DNA from: Panorpa germanica
Taxonomy: Eukaryota; Arthropoda; Insecta; Mecoptera; Panorpidae
Direction of reading: 5' to 3'
Assembly (NCBI GenBank): GCA_963678705.1
Contig: OY783211.1
Coordinates: forward strand, 17,932,603-17,996,602
DNA: 64,000 bases
The translations under genes and the position numbers were made by a program. The notes under the pieces were generated by a model that was not told where the DNA came from, did no database searches, and was given only the letters and a program-made list of their open reading frames with translations. Below are positions 25,701 through 34,453 of this stretch, one piece after another (the first letter of the stretch is position 1; each line of letters opens with the position of its first letter).

Positions 25701-27666
25701 ATGGAACGTTTAGAAAGTGAAAAGTTATATTTAGACCAGTTAAATGAATTGGGTTCTACTTTAAAGGCAGCTGAAAAACGAAGAGATGAGTTGGAGTCAG
25801 AGGCTAGAGTTGCAAAAACTAATTCATGTAGTTTTAGCATTACTCCTTATAAATCAACATTTTTACAAGACTTGGCACAACTTTTAGGAGAGGAAGTACC
25901 AGAGACTTACAGCTTATACGAATTGAATTTATTGGTAAGTTTTTGTTAGTAATATGGTGGCCTGCTTGTATTAGTAAGGCGCATTAACCTCGACCGCTTC
26001 AGTTATATGCATAGAGATATAAGACTAGAGTGCGCAAGAGACTGAATACTGTGATATAGGCAAAGAGAGAGATAACCTCGAAATTCTCTCTGTGTCTCTT
26101 TCGAGCCGAGTACTGTGATTGACTGCCGCGGTAATGAAAATATAGCAATGAGTGGGGGTATAGTCAGAATGTGGGGTTGTCGGTGTCTTTATTCATTATC
26201 TGGACGTTAAAATGCTTTGTATATATATACCAATCTTTATTTTTATTTTAACTATAGCGTCTGTTTGCTTGTTTACCCCTACCATACCGGCAATCAACCA
26301 AGCCGGCGGGCTTGTTTACGTACGCTACGAAGAAACAGATAGGAACCTCGGTAGGGTATCTCTCTCTTTGCATATATCGCTTCCTTTTACACGCGGCCGT
26401 ACACTTCGTGTAGTCTACTCTTATATCTCTATGGTTATATGTATACACAGGCTATTAATCGGACTGTTTTTTCATACACGTATTTAATTTATTGGTAAGT
26501 CTGTTTATGATCACAAGATCAGACGCTTGAACAAAGAGTGAAGTTTCTCTGCATAAAGTCACGTGTTGATAAATATGAACATATTTTGTATAATTCTATA
26601 TTTATTCAGTAAACAAAGTACTTAAGTTTTACAAGTATGTATTTTAAATAAAAACTGATAAGGACTTAATTAGTACATGCTTTATACATACACTATGTAT
26701 GTATTTCCTAACTATTTTGTATGTAACTAAGCGGAAAGACATGTAGTTATGATGAAGTGTATACAATTTAGATAAAAACATCTGCTTGTGTTAAACCATT
26801 TGCAAATTTATGATTAACATAAGTAAACATAATTAAGTTAATTTACTGTTTGTCTCTATGTAAAAATATTAAGGAATTTAGTTAAATAATGATAATTTGA
26901 CAAAGATGTTTATTTTTCTTTAGTTATATATGCAAATATAATGTTTTTCTCAATTGTTTTGATAACATGTAATAGAATCTACGGATTATCCATAAACTAC
27001 GTGCTCCCATTTTGGTATCTAAAAATTTAATGATTTACATCTAGATAAATATTATTGATACATCTCGTACATAAATACTAATAACTTGTAATTTCTTTGT
27101 TTTAGGTACGGGAAGCTAGACAAAGATGTCAAGATAAAAAAATTGACATAGATTTTAAACAAACTCAGAGCGTAGGCCCGAATGGAATGATTCCAATGAT
27201 AACGTTATACCATCGAGCGAAGGGCTCAACAGCCCAATGGGCTCCTGCACGATTAGAAGGATGGTTAAATCGTATCCGTGAGAGCGAAACGAATCCAGAA
27301 GAACTTATTGAGGAAGATATGTCATGGCACGAAGACGATATTCCAGAAATATCTGGAAATGATTTTTTAAATTCAAGTAGAATATCTTTAAACATAAGTG
27401 TAATGAAGGATAGTTACATTTCAACACCTACAGTAGTTAATAACGGTGGGGATAGATTTCAAAGTGAAACCAAGAAGAGTTTGAACATTATTAAAAGAGA
27501 GATAGAAAAGATAAGAAGAGTTGCACATGAACATGCTAGTCGAAGAATGAGTGGAGCAGTTTCAACCGCTGTTGACGAAATGGAGAACGTTATTGAAGAC
27601 TTAAAATCTGTGTTGAATACTAAAGATACAGTCAAATCCACAAAATCTGTTAGATTTAATATTTAA
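4753..27666 (+). CDS. Klp38B: Kinesin-3 family KIF14 / Klp38B-like motor with FHA domain
   Basis: Six exons join in frame: 4753-4961, 5049-6291, 24469-24730, 24801-25143, 25406-25934 and 27106-27666. The total is 3147 nt, giving 1048 aa, with GT-AG boundaries throughout. A basic, Thr/Pro-rich N-terminal extension (about 150 aa) precedes the motor domain. The motor begins at NLNVAVRVRP (near 155), with P-loop GQTGSGKS (250-257), switch I NDKSSRSHS (378-386) and switch II DLAGSE (415-420). It finishes in exon 3 with LGGNSRTSMLATISP and TLRYACQARTIVN. A short coiled coil follows, then an FHA domain (roughly 634-735: IRIGRPRPDHSYQPD, YEHCSIQNVGGEL, TFVNGE, HGDRLVIGG), another coiled coil, and a C-terminal region ending in KSVRFNI. 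KIF14/nebbish kinesins are plus-end mitotic motors acting at the spindle midzone and in cytokinesis. The length is near the fly protein and shorter than human KIF14. The third coding exon is separated by an 18.2-kb intron. Intron 5 carries a transposon across its donor site. Confidence 0.95.
7000..7340 (-). CDS. Nested two-exon small Cys/Lys-rich protein (61 aa), unrecognised
   Basis: Exon 1 (7340-7289) encodes MWKKFKNNGFRKTSSIQ and ends in a consensus donor (G|GTATGA). Exon 2 (7133-7000) follows a T-rich tract and TTACAG acceptor and continues in the same phase to a TAA stop. The 52 + 134 nt make exactly 62 codons. An in-frame TAA seven codons upstream of the ATG supports this start. The second exon is basic and cysteine-rich, with a C-x4-C-x-C-x4-C-x-C spacing (CKSVSCRCIKDLCKC), then a HISLKQRPFKFG tail. 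No signal peptide or membrane segment is visible, so it looks cytosolic or nuclear, perhaps metal-binding; that is inference. An ATTAAA variant poly(A) signal lies at 6877-6872. It sits antisense within the kinesin intron. The second exon is also phase-compatible with the first exon of the 11009-15719 gene, so it could be an alternative last exon of that gene. Confidence 0.5.
7341..11008. other. Intronic stretch without recognised features
   Basis: AT-rich sequence on both strands. The open frames found (up to about 80 codons) have compositions expected by chance. I see nothing I can support here. Confidence 0.5.
11009..15719 (-). CDS. Nested two-exon small protein with CPFC motif (102 aa), unrecognised
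   Basis: Exon 1 (15719-15614) encodes MDLYSVYMPDVMSYTSL and on to YEKKYP, ending in donor CCAG|GTACAA. Exon 2 (11211-11009) follows an acceptor TTCGTTGTAG and continues in phase to TAA. The 106 + 203 nt make exactly 103 codons. The N-terminal half is Tyr-rich (ten tyrosines in the first 35 residues, plus several Arg, Lys and Pro). The middle is basic, with VVTNGKNCPFCKEQKRRPLG, where the CxxC resembles half of a zinc knuckle. The C-terminus is acidic and His/Glu/Thr-rich (EEHEHQEEHETEQ). Codon use and base composition stand out from the surrounding AT-rich intron. No signal peptide is seen. It lies antisense in the kinesin intron, with a 4.4-kb intron of its own. I do not recognise the family; a loose likeness to the first knuckle of Nanos-type fingers is too weak to name it. 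An extra internal exon cannot be excluded. Confidence 0.55.
15285..15453. mobile_element. 169-bp mariner-type MITE
   Basis: The ends are TACAGGGTGTT and its exact reverse complement AACACCCTGTA, with TA at both termini as expected for Tc1/mariner target duplication. TACAGGGTG termini are common in insect mariner-derived MITEs. There is no coding capacity. It lies in the intron of the 102-aa nested gene. Confidence 0.7.
16295..16915 (+). mobile_element. AT-duplicating MITE family, copy 1 (621 bp)
   Basis: It begins GGGCTTGTGTCCT and ends AGGACACAAGCCC, flanked by AT on both sides. An internal near-palindrome, CCCTTTAATAATTAAAGGG (16757-16775), is shared by family members. It is non-coding and lies in the large kinesin intron, upstream of the 102-aa nested gene's start. 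Confidence 0.85.
16918..18703. other. Intronic stretch without recognised features
   Basis: AT-rich. The only local structure is a direct repeat of about 24 bp near 18233-18275 built on ACTTTTAATTTATGT. No gene is supported. Confidence 0.45.
18712..19536 (-). mobile_element. Internally deleted hAT transposon remnant
   Basis: The gene-proximal 5' end (at 19536, reading minus) is CAGTGGCGTAGCTACCGCC, a typical hAT terminus. An 8-bp direct repeat ATAAACAC flanks the segment exactly (18704-18711 and 19537-19544), the size expected for hAT. The other end (CTGTATAAAA) does not match the TIR well, so that boundary is inferred from the duplication. The interior holds broken transposase sequence. Confidence 0.75.
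18902..19470 (-). pseudogene. Broken hAT transposase (ZMYM/DUF4371-like, hATC dimerisation end)
   Basis: Three pieces in different frames read as consecutive parts of a zinc-finger-MYM-like hAT transposase. The first is an upstream piece with FEIINPVPKALQHEINDLQKAS (about 19450-19380), ended by a stop. The second is a 65-aa piece starting MHSMVCIKESRDLAKEWGV. The third is the C-terminal dimerisation region with LPVTSATAERSFSKLKLIKNYL and SLLSIEAE (18905-19144). ATAERSFSKLK is the hallmark of the hATC domain. Most of the catalytic region is missing, so it is inactive. Confidence 0.85.
19545..21380. other. Intronic stretch without recognised features
   Basis: AT-rich DNA with no coherent reading frames, RNA genes or repeats that I can support. 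Confidence 0.45.
21381..22446. mobile_element. Candidate non-autonomous element, about 1.07 kb
   Basis: A perfect 12-bp inverted pair, TTAAGGTCAAAA (21381-21392) and TTTTGACCTTAA (22435-22446), brackets a stretch with poly-A/T runs and texture unlike the rest of the intron. No target duplication could be defined and the pair could be chance in AT-rich DNA, so the assignment is weak. Confidence 0.25.
22667..22818. repeat. Short repeat fragment with CATGGGCGC inverted ends
   Basis: CATGGGCGC (22667-22675) is matched inverted by GCGCCCATG (22810-22818). The interior (about 22712-22775) resembles 54628-54695 at roughly three quarters of positions, sharing TTGAATTCATT and ACAAATTTGGA. This marks a dispersed element of unknown class. 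No target duplication is clear. Confidence 0.4.
23075..23448. mobile_element. hAT-type MITE (374 bp), copy 1
   Basis: The left end is CAAAGGCGGCCTTA and the right end TAAGGCCGCCTCTG. The flanking 8-bp duplication is ATTGGCAT / ATTGGCAC (7 of 8 identical). It is the same family as 60414-60782 but in opposite orientation, with GC-rich subterminal blocks and an AT-rich core. The TIR and 8-bp duplication point to hAT. It lies in the kinesin intron. Confidence 0.85.
23457..24468. other. Distal end of the large kinesin intron
   Basis: AT-rich sequence leading to the acceptor at 24461-24468. No gene or repeat is recognised. Confidence 0.45.
25926..26500. mobile_element. Insertion across the kinesin exon 5 splice donor, with 15-bp direct repeats
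   Basis: An exact 15-bp repeat, AATTTATTGGTAAGT, lies at 25926-25940 and 26486-26500 around a 545-bp insert. The insert has two imperfectly inverted arms. CATAGAGATATAAGA and GCAAAGAGAGAGATA on the left recur inverted on the right, with spacing differences. GC-rich patches and CT/GA-rich tracts set it apart from neighbouring intron. The repeat includes the last exonic bases and the GTAAGT donor, so the donor is duplicated. The duplication is long for a cut-and-paste transposon; the class is unknown (fold-back type or retroposed). Confidence 0.7.
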
Positions 27667-29289
27667 TTAGCATTAATAAATTATATTAAACGTATTTTTC
27701 TATTCGCGTATCTGCCAAATGTAGTCAACCCAGCTTAGCCATATTTTAATATAATTTTAATGTAATTTATAATAGTTATAGTTTTAAACCATTTGACTTA
27801 AGGTTTTACGAGTTATACCATTTACAATTTGTACTTAATTTAATTAATGAAATCAATATTTTATACATTTTTTATTTGTGATCTTAAAAAGAAAGTAAAC
27901 TGTTTCGGAATGGTTTAAATATGGGATATAGTTTTAAAGATATAGAATTTTTATATTTTGTTTATATGTATAATGAAATTGAATGAAAATATTTATTGTA
28001 TTTTCGTAAATTTTCAAGCTAGTTGTATAATATATTATATGTATTTTTGAAGATAATTTTTACTTTATAACTAAATCAAAATTAAACACATGTATTCCAA
28101 ATTATATAAAATTTGTAAATTTAATTTTTGATGGGTATAATAAATAATGTACTAAAAATACAATATTTTTTTTATGAATTAAGTTATATTTGTTTATAAG
28201 TAAAATATATAAATACATTTTATTAAGTATTCAAACCAGTACAAAACTCTAATAAAAGAGTTACTAAATTTTACAGGAGATAGCGCTGCTAGTATATTAA
28301 TACCTAGATTTAAATGTTTAATAAATTAGTGACCTCGCAATTATTAAATTTTATTATAAAATTAATTCTTTTGTAATTATTCCTGCTATTTATTTATATT
28401 TATAACAGTCAGATATTATCAATCAATAATATGTCGAAGTATTGTTAAGCAAATTTATTATAATATAATTTCTTTATAGAATCATTGCATTTTTAAATTG
28501 AATAATTGAATAACTAGCTTTATAAAGGCGTTAAAATTGTGTAGTCATTGTACAATCAAGGATGTCTTATGTTGGTTGATGCATGTGATTGACAATGTTG
28601 ACATTGATATTATTTTAATACTTCTTTTAATAATTCAAGAATCTGTCATTTTGTATCTCATACATTGTAACTTTTGCTGTTTTATAATTTAAAATATATA
28701 GTCTTAATATAAAACAATGTTCAAAGTAATTCTAACAAATTATACTCCTTCTTTAATTACATAGGCAACTATAATAACACATTACGATGGGAGAGGCAAT
28801 GTTTACATTATTATACATTTAGGTACTATAACATTTTATTAAATATAAACAGATTAAATGCGCGCCTGTCTTTGAAATGAGACCAATTAAGTTGTATAAT
28901 TATTATTTGTCACAACACAGACAATCATTTGAACATTTTGCACTTAAGCGAAATTACAATAAAGTTAAAATTACGTCATTTCATGACTAAATTGGACGCA
29001 TATTAAAATAATGCAAAAAACAAAAAGCATAAAATCATGCGTATTAAATGAGATGCATTGTATAATAGCTAAATATATGGCATTATGTCACCGTCACCCA
29101 GATCTGGAGGATGAAGAGTATCGCTGACCCAAACTGCAGGTCGAAGCGCCGCGACAAGTGAACTACGACTCTAAGAGGCGGTGATGTCATTTGTTTGTTT
29201 ATTAATTAGAATTGCATTACAAAATAATTATAATTAAAAAAGATAATTGCTCACAAAGTAAGGCATTGAAGGAAGATAGCTGTTGAAAT
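27667..29289. other. Kinesin 3' untranslated and downstream region
   Basis: An AATAAA lies at 27675-27680, only 9 nt past the stop; further AT-rich candidates follow. A slightly GC-richer patch at 29088-29180 has no open frame I can assign. No gene is seen. Confidence 0.45.
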
Positions 29290-29976
29290 GGGCTTGTGTC
29301 CTCATTTTTCAGTGGTCGATTTTTCAATTGTTGAATCAAATTTTGTAGCCGGTATTGATATTAATAAATGTGTATTGGCGTGTCTATTTTATTAAATATC
29401 GAAATGTTGACGGAGATATAGCAATTAAAAATTTGAATTGTAGTTTTAGCGCTAGAAATGGTCGACCATATTTGTATGACGTGAAATGCATTTTAACATC
29501 AATTATTTGTTGAGTAGCTCAGTGCTGTGGTAATGTTTTGTAGCCGTTGGTAGTCGAAATAATCAAGTCATGTCAAAGAATAATAAGTTTTTATTTTATT
29601 TAACCCTGCTAAGGCAGACATAATATTGAAATTTTATTGTTCCTTGAAATAGCTGTAAGTAAAATTTGATATTTTGATATATAAATACATTTAGCAGAGA
29701 TTTATGAGCTGTAAGGTTGGTAACCTGTAAACTTGCACGAGTTCTATCTTGCCCGAGTTCTCTGTTGTATAAAAAAGATAGCAACGCAGACGCAGTTGGA
29801 ATGTTGTCCAACGTTGAATCCCTTTAATAATTAAAGGGAAAAAATGTTTTTTTTAATTGTTAATATCTCCTGAAATATAAGGAGTTATTAAAAAATAATT
29901 GAACATTTGAGGTTCTAGTAACCAACTTTATCAATATATAGTATAGTTTTATAGAAATTAAGACATATGACACAAG
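29290..29976 (+). mobile_element. AT-duplicating MITE family, copy 2 (about 687 bp, 3' end damaged)
   Basis: It starts GGGCTTGTGTCCT after AT and has the family body, including CCCTTTAATAATTAAAGGG near 29819. The 3' terminus reads GACACAAGGTTG instead of GACACAAGCCC, so the last bases are lost. A segment at about 29722-29795 differs from other copies and makes this one longer. Confidence 0.8.
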
Positions 29977-30757
29977 GTTGAGGTTGTTTTTCTGTTTCAT
30001 ATAGTGACCACCAGGAGTCTCCACCTCTTGCAACACAGCGACATGTGCGGTTAAAAGGCAAACTTTTAAAGGAAATCTCCCACATAAATATACGACATTA
30101 TATGAATGCTACTAAACATAGTTTTTTACGCGTTCTAATCTATTTTAGGTTCAACCGCAACCTTTAGCGGAATAATATGGTACTTTTACCATCTGTATTA
30201 CATTACAAAATTAATTATTAACATTTCTAATTAATGTCAAATATAACAATTTGAATGTGCGTGCGACAGAAATCATGAAAAATATGATTCAATTATATTT
30301 CGGTAAAGAATTCATAAACAACTTTACATTAGAATCAATACTACGATATCGTGTACCACATGTATACGGATATACAAATTACTGGGCATCAATACAGGGT
30401 TGTGCCTCGTTAATATTTCATAATTAATTATCCTGGGAGATTGATTGGTTTCATTTGAAAATTCATGCATTAGTAATCGCTCCTTCCCCTGACATTGCAT
30501 TAGTGCTACTGGGGGATTTCATAATAATAGGAATACTTTTTTTATCTGTTTCTTTTATTCATGTTTTTTAATGACCCATTCCATGAGACAAATTCCTCTT
30601 ATATAAAATATTTATGAAAATTCGTATAGCCACAATCAAATTTAAATTTGAGTGGCCCATTATTTTTATTTTTATTTTCATTTATAGTTTCTTAATAAGA
30701 TCATCTTAATAGTTAAATATGTAAGGTTTGATATACAAATTCTATAAATGTTTTTAT
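29977..30757. other. Intergenic, no recognised features
   Basis: AT-rich sequence between two repeats; no gene or RNA is supported. Confidence 0.4.
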
Positions 30758-31625
30758 CCCAGTAAACAATTTGGTGAAGTGTCCTGTTTTGTGACGTTTC
30801 TATCACTAGTGCACTTCAATGGGCTTGTGTCCTCATTTTTTAGTGGTCGAATTTTCAATTGTCGATTGAAATTGATGTTAATAAATGTGTATTGGCGTGT
30901 CTATTTTATTAAATATCTAAATGTTGACGGAGATATAGCAATTAAAAATTTGAATTGTAGTTTTAGCGCTAGAAATGTCGACCATATTTGTATGACGTGA
31001 AATGCATTTTAACGTCAGTTATTTGTTGATTAGGTCAGTGCTGTGGTAATGTTCTGCAGCTGTTAGTAGTCAAATAATCAAGTCAAGTCAAAGAATAATA
31101 AGTTTTTATTTTATTTAACCCTGCTAAGGCAGACATAATATTGGAATTTTATTGTTCCTTTAAATAGCTGTGAATAATATTTGATATATAAATACATATA
31201 GCAGAGATTTATGAGCTGTAAGGTTGGCAGCGATAATGATGTCACAGGCGGTTGGAATGTGGACAACGTTGAATCCCTTTAATAATTAAAGAGAAAAAAT
31301 GACTTTTTTAATTGTTAATATCTGCTGAAATATAAGGAGTTATTAAAAAATAATTGAACATTTGAGGTTCTAGAAACCCACTTTATCAATATATAGTACA
31401 CTTTTATAGAAATTAAGACATAGGACACAAGCTCATTATAGTTCGCATCAATTTCATCTTCATTTGTATTCCGACCGGTGAAGCGGTTTCGCTATTTCTA
31501 GCCAATAAAACAGACATTTCATATGGACAATTGTGAGAAGATGAACTGTAAATGAACTCTTTCATGACAAAAAATCATACGCATCTTCAATATGATGTCA
31601 AAGCGACTCCAAAATGTTTACTGGG
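30758..31625. mobile_element. CCCAGTAAACA repeat family, copy A, interrupted by an AT-duplicating MITE
   Basis: The outer ends CCCAGTAAACAATTTGG and CCAAAATGTTTACTGGG are inverted repeats (16 of 17). Removing the nested element at 30821-31434 leaves about 252 bp. Just beyond the right end (31631-31680) a further inverted copy of the left 50 bp occurs, sharing TTTTGTGACGTTTCTATCACTA. This suggests a rearranged or doubled terminus. No target duplication is clear. The superfamily is not determined. Confidence 0.6.
30821..31434 (+). mobile_element. AT-duplicating MITE family, copy 3 (614 bp), nested
   Basis: Complete copy with GGGCTTGTGTCCT and AGGACACAAGCTC ends. It is inserted in a CCCAGTAAACA repeat between CACTTCA-AT and AT-TATAGTTCGC. 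The related repeat at 33160-33388 has the uninterrupted sequence CACTTCAATTATAGTTCGC, which shows that AT is duplicated. Confidence 0.88.
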
Positions 31626-32550
31626 CTGGTAGTGATAGAAACGTCACAAAATAGGATTCTTTACCCAATGTATACTAGGAAGGTACTTTTTCTGGTTCGA
31701 TAATGATATACAAAATCTTTAATTGTTTTATATAGAAGCGCCACACGTTTTTCTTATTAAACTCTATAAAAAACTATTTCTCTCTTTTAAAGGCATTAAT
31801 ATTTTCTGTATTTTAAATGAACAAAAACTTGTTTTATAAAATAAATAAATGATTTACGTTCATTTAAAAAGGCATAAAGTAATTACATTTTTTCAGGAAA
31901 TAATAAAAAGTAAAGTAATTTGCTGTTTGTTCGAAGATGTTTTTTCAAGACATTATTGCTTTCATGAATTACCAATTTGCAAAAATCAAATATTTATAAC
32001 ATGTCATAAAAATTTGGTTAAACATTGCCCAATAACAATTGATATTGTCTATATAAAGAAACTAAAACTTGGTTTTTATGCAAGTCGTAATTTTAAGTCC
32101 AACTTACATCTAAAAAGAAATCTACTTTTCAGTTTTATTGAAAGATTCATTGTTATTTTTTTGAGGTTATACATCTTTTACGGTCTTTTGATTTTCGGTT
32201 CCTTTGTATTTGGATATGTTTACGATTGTTGCAGTTTGAGAACTCATTAAAAAAACAGGCAACGTGTGTTGTAAACGATGAATGTACTTTATATATCAAT
32301 TGAATGGTAAAATAAACATGCAGCCAACCAGGAACTAACTTCAGAACGTACTCGCAGCAGTTGTTCGAATATTTTACGTATACGTATTATTTATAGGTTA
32401 TGTTTTTAAAAATATTGATTAAGTTTATGAAGTTATGATCTTCTTTCTGTGGGAACAAGATAATTAATGCTTTTAATTATAAAATGTTTTCAAAGATGTA
32501 TACCTGTTTAAATATAAATGCGTACGTAGGGTTAACACCCAAGATATTTC
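31626..32550. other. Intergenic, with a 133-codon open frame of doubtful meaning
   Basis: An open frame at 31849-32250 (plus, 133 codons) encodes a Phe/Ile/Lys/Cys-rich sequence without family features. I regard it as chance in AT-rich DNA. Nothing else is supported. Confidence 0.4.
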
Positions 32551-33388
32551 TCAATCAACAATGGGCTTGTGTCCTCATTTATTAGTGGTCGATTTTTCAA
32601 TTGTTGATTGAAATTGATGTTAATAAATGTGTATTGGCGTGTCTATTTTATTAAATATCTAAATGTTGACGGAGATATAGCAATTAAAAGTTTGAATTGT
32701 AGTTTTAGCGCTAGAAATGGTCGGCCATATTTGTATGACGTGAAATGCATTTTAACGTCTGTTATTTGTTGGTAGTCAAATAATCAAGTCAAATCAAAGA
32801 ATAATAAGTTTTTATTTTATTTAACCCTGTTACGACAGACATAATATTGAAATTTGGTTGTTCCTTGAAATAGCTGTAAATAATATTTGATATTTTGATA
32901 TATAAATACATATAGCAGAGATTTATGAGCTGTAAGGTTGGTAACCTTACACAAGGATTGTTATGGCACATGCATTTGGAATGTGTACAACGTTGAATCC
33001 CTTTAATAATTAAAGAGACAAAATGACTTTTTTAATTGTTAATATCTCTTAACATATAAGAAGTTATTAAAAAATAATTGAACATTTGAGGTTCTAGTAA
33101 CCCACTTTATCAATATATAGTACACTTTTATAGAAATTAAGACATAGGACACAAGCCCATTTGGTGAAGTGTCATGTTTTGTGACGTTTCAATCACTATT
33201 GCACTTCAATTATAGTTCGCATCAACTTTATCTTAATTTGTATTCCGACAGGTGGAGTGGTTTCGCCATTTGTAGACAATAAAATAGACATTTCATATGA
33301 ACGACTATGAGAAACTGAACTGTAAATGAATCATGATTTGAAATCATACACATCTTCAATGTGGCAAAGTGACTCCAAAATGTTTACT
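32551..33388. mobile_element. CCCAGTAAACA repeat family, copy B, interrupted by an AT-duplicating MITE
   Basis: The left end is degraded (CTCAATCAACA). Then comes the nested MITE (32563-33158), then TTTGGTGAAGTG continuing into sequence shared with copy A (GTTCGCATCAA, TTTGTATTCCGAC, CATTTCATATG), ending CCAAAATGTTTACT. It keeps the uninterrupted site at which copy A was invaded. Confidence 0.6.
32563..33158 (+). mobile_element. AT-duplicating MITE family, copy 4 (596 bp), nested
   Basis: Complete ends GGGCTTGTGTCCT and AGGACACAAGCCC with AT on both sides. It sits at AACA-AT / AT-TTGGTGAAG of a CCCAGTAAACA repeat. Copy A and copy C have this site empty (AAACAATTTGGTGAA). It lacks about 20 bp near 32766 relative to other copies. 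Confidence 0.88.
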
Positions 33389-33989
33389 ATGATGGTTCAC
33401 ATCCCCATTGTCTGATTAATTTATATTTTTAATACTGTACCCGGGTTTATTAATATCCTTGTTTACTTGCCTCAACATACCAATATATTATTCCAGATCT
33501 CTCTTCCGCCTTCGGTAGATTTACTGGAGAAATGTACCCACGTAATTCTTCACAGTACAGCAAATTTGGGTTTGGAACGATGTGAGCTAATAATCAATTT
33601 TCTTCCGCTCTACTTTTATTTTATATCGTCTTTATAAATCACAAAACTGTCCGACGTAATCATACACTGTCACGGTACGAAACGTGAATGCTGTGAACCC
33701 ACTGTCCAAAATGTCCGAAACTTTTATTTATGGTGTTTTAAACGTTGCAGCACGGTCATATATAATACCTTGCACTGTATATATTAATAATTCATAAGTA
33801 AATATGAAAGTAATATAACACATAGAATTTGCAATGTGTGACAAGACATTGCGATAATGGTAACAGGGAAGATTTAAAAAAACGATAACATTTGTGGACG
33901 TAATGCGGACCTGTTTATGTCAGTGTTTTAAGGGGCATCCTTATTTAAGAAGCAATGTTCATATCTTTTAACCTATAACCAATAATCTA
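33389..33989. other. Intergenic, no recognised features
   Basis: No coding sequence, RNA or repeat was identified. Confidence 0.4.
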
Positions 33990-33991
33990 AT

Positions 33992-34451
33992 GGGTTTGTG
34001 TCCTATGTCTTAATTTTTATAAAAGTGTACTATATATTGATAAAGTGGGTTACTAGAACCTCAAATGTCCTGTTATTTTTAATAGCTCCTCATATGTTAA
34101 GAGATATTAACAATTAAAAAAGTGATTTTGTCATTTTAATTATTAAAGGGATTCAACGTTATAGAACATTCCAAGACATGTGGCATTACGTTCGATAAGT
34201 TGCTATATCTTTTATACAACAAAGCATAAAACAGATAGCATATTCAACACAGAACACTTAATAGCTCAGACATGTTACGTCATAAATATGGCCGACATCT
34301 ATAGCGCTAAAACTACAATTCGAATGTTTAATTACTATATCTCAGTCAACATTTAGATTTTTATTAAAATAAAAACGCCAATATACATTTATTAACATCT
34401 ATTTCAATCAACAATTGAAAAATTGATTCCTAAAAATGAGTACACAAGCCC
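33992..34451 (-). mobile_element. AT-duplicating MITE family, copy 5 (460 bp, diverged)
   Basis: Inverted copy whose ends read GGGTTTGTGTCCT and ACACAAGCCC with AT flanks. It is shorter and more diverged than the others, so probably older. The internal near-palindrome is partly mutated. Confidence 0.8.
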
Positions 34452-34453
34452 AT

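Noticed and set aside
31849-32250. 133-codon plus-strand open frame
   Set aside because: Composition is that of random AT-rich DNA (Phe, Ile, Lys, Cys runs), with no domain, no splice partners and no repeat-family match.
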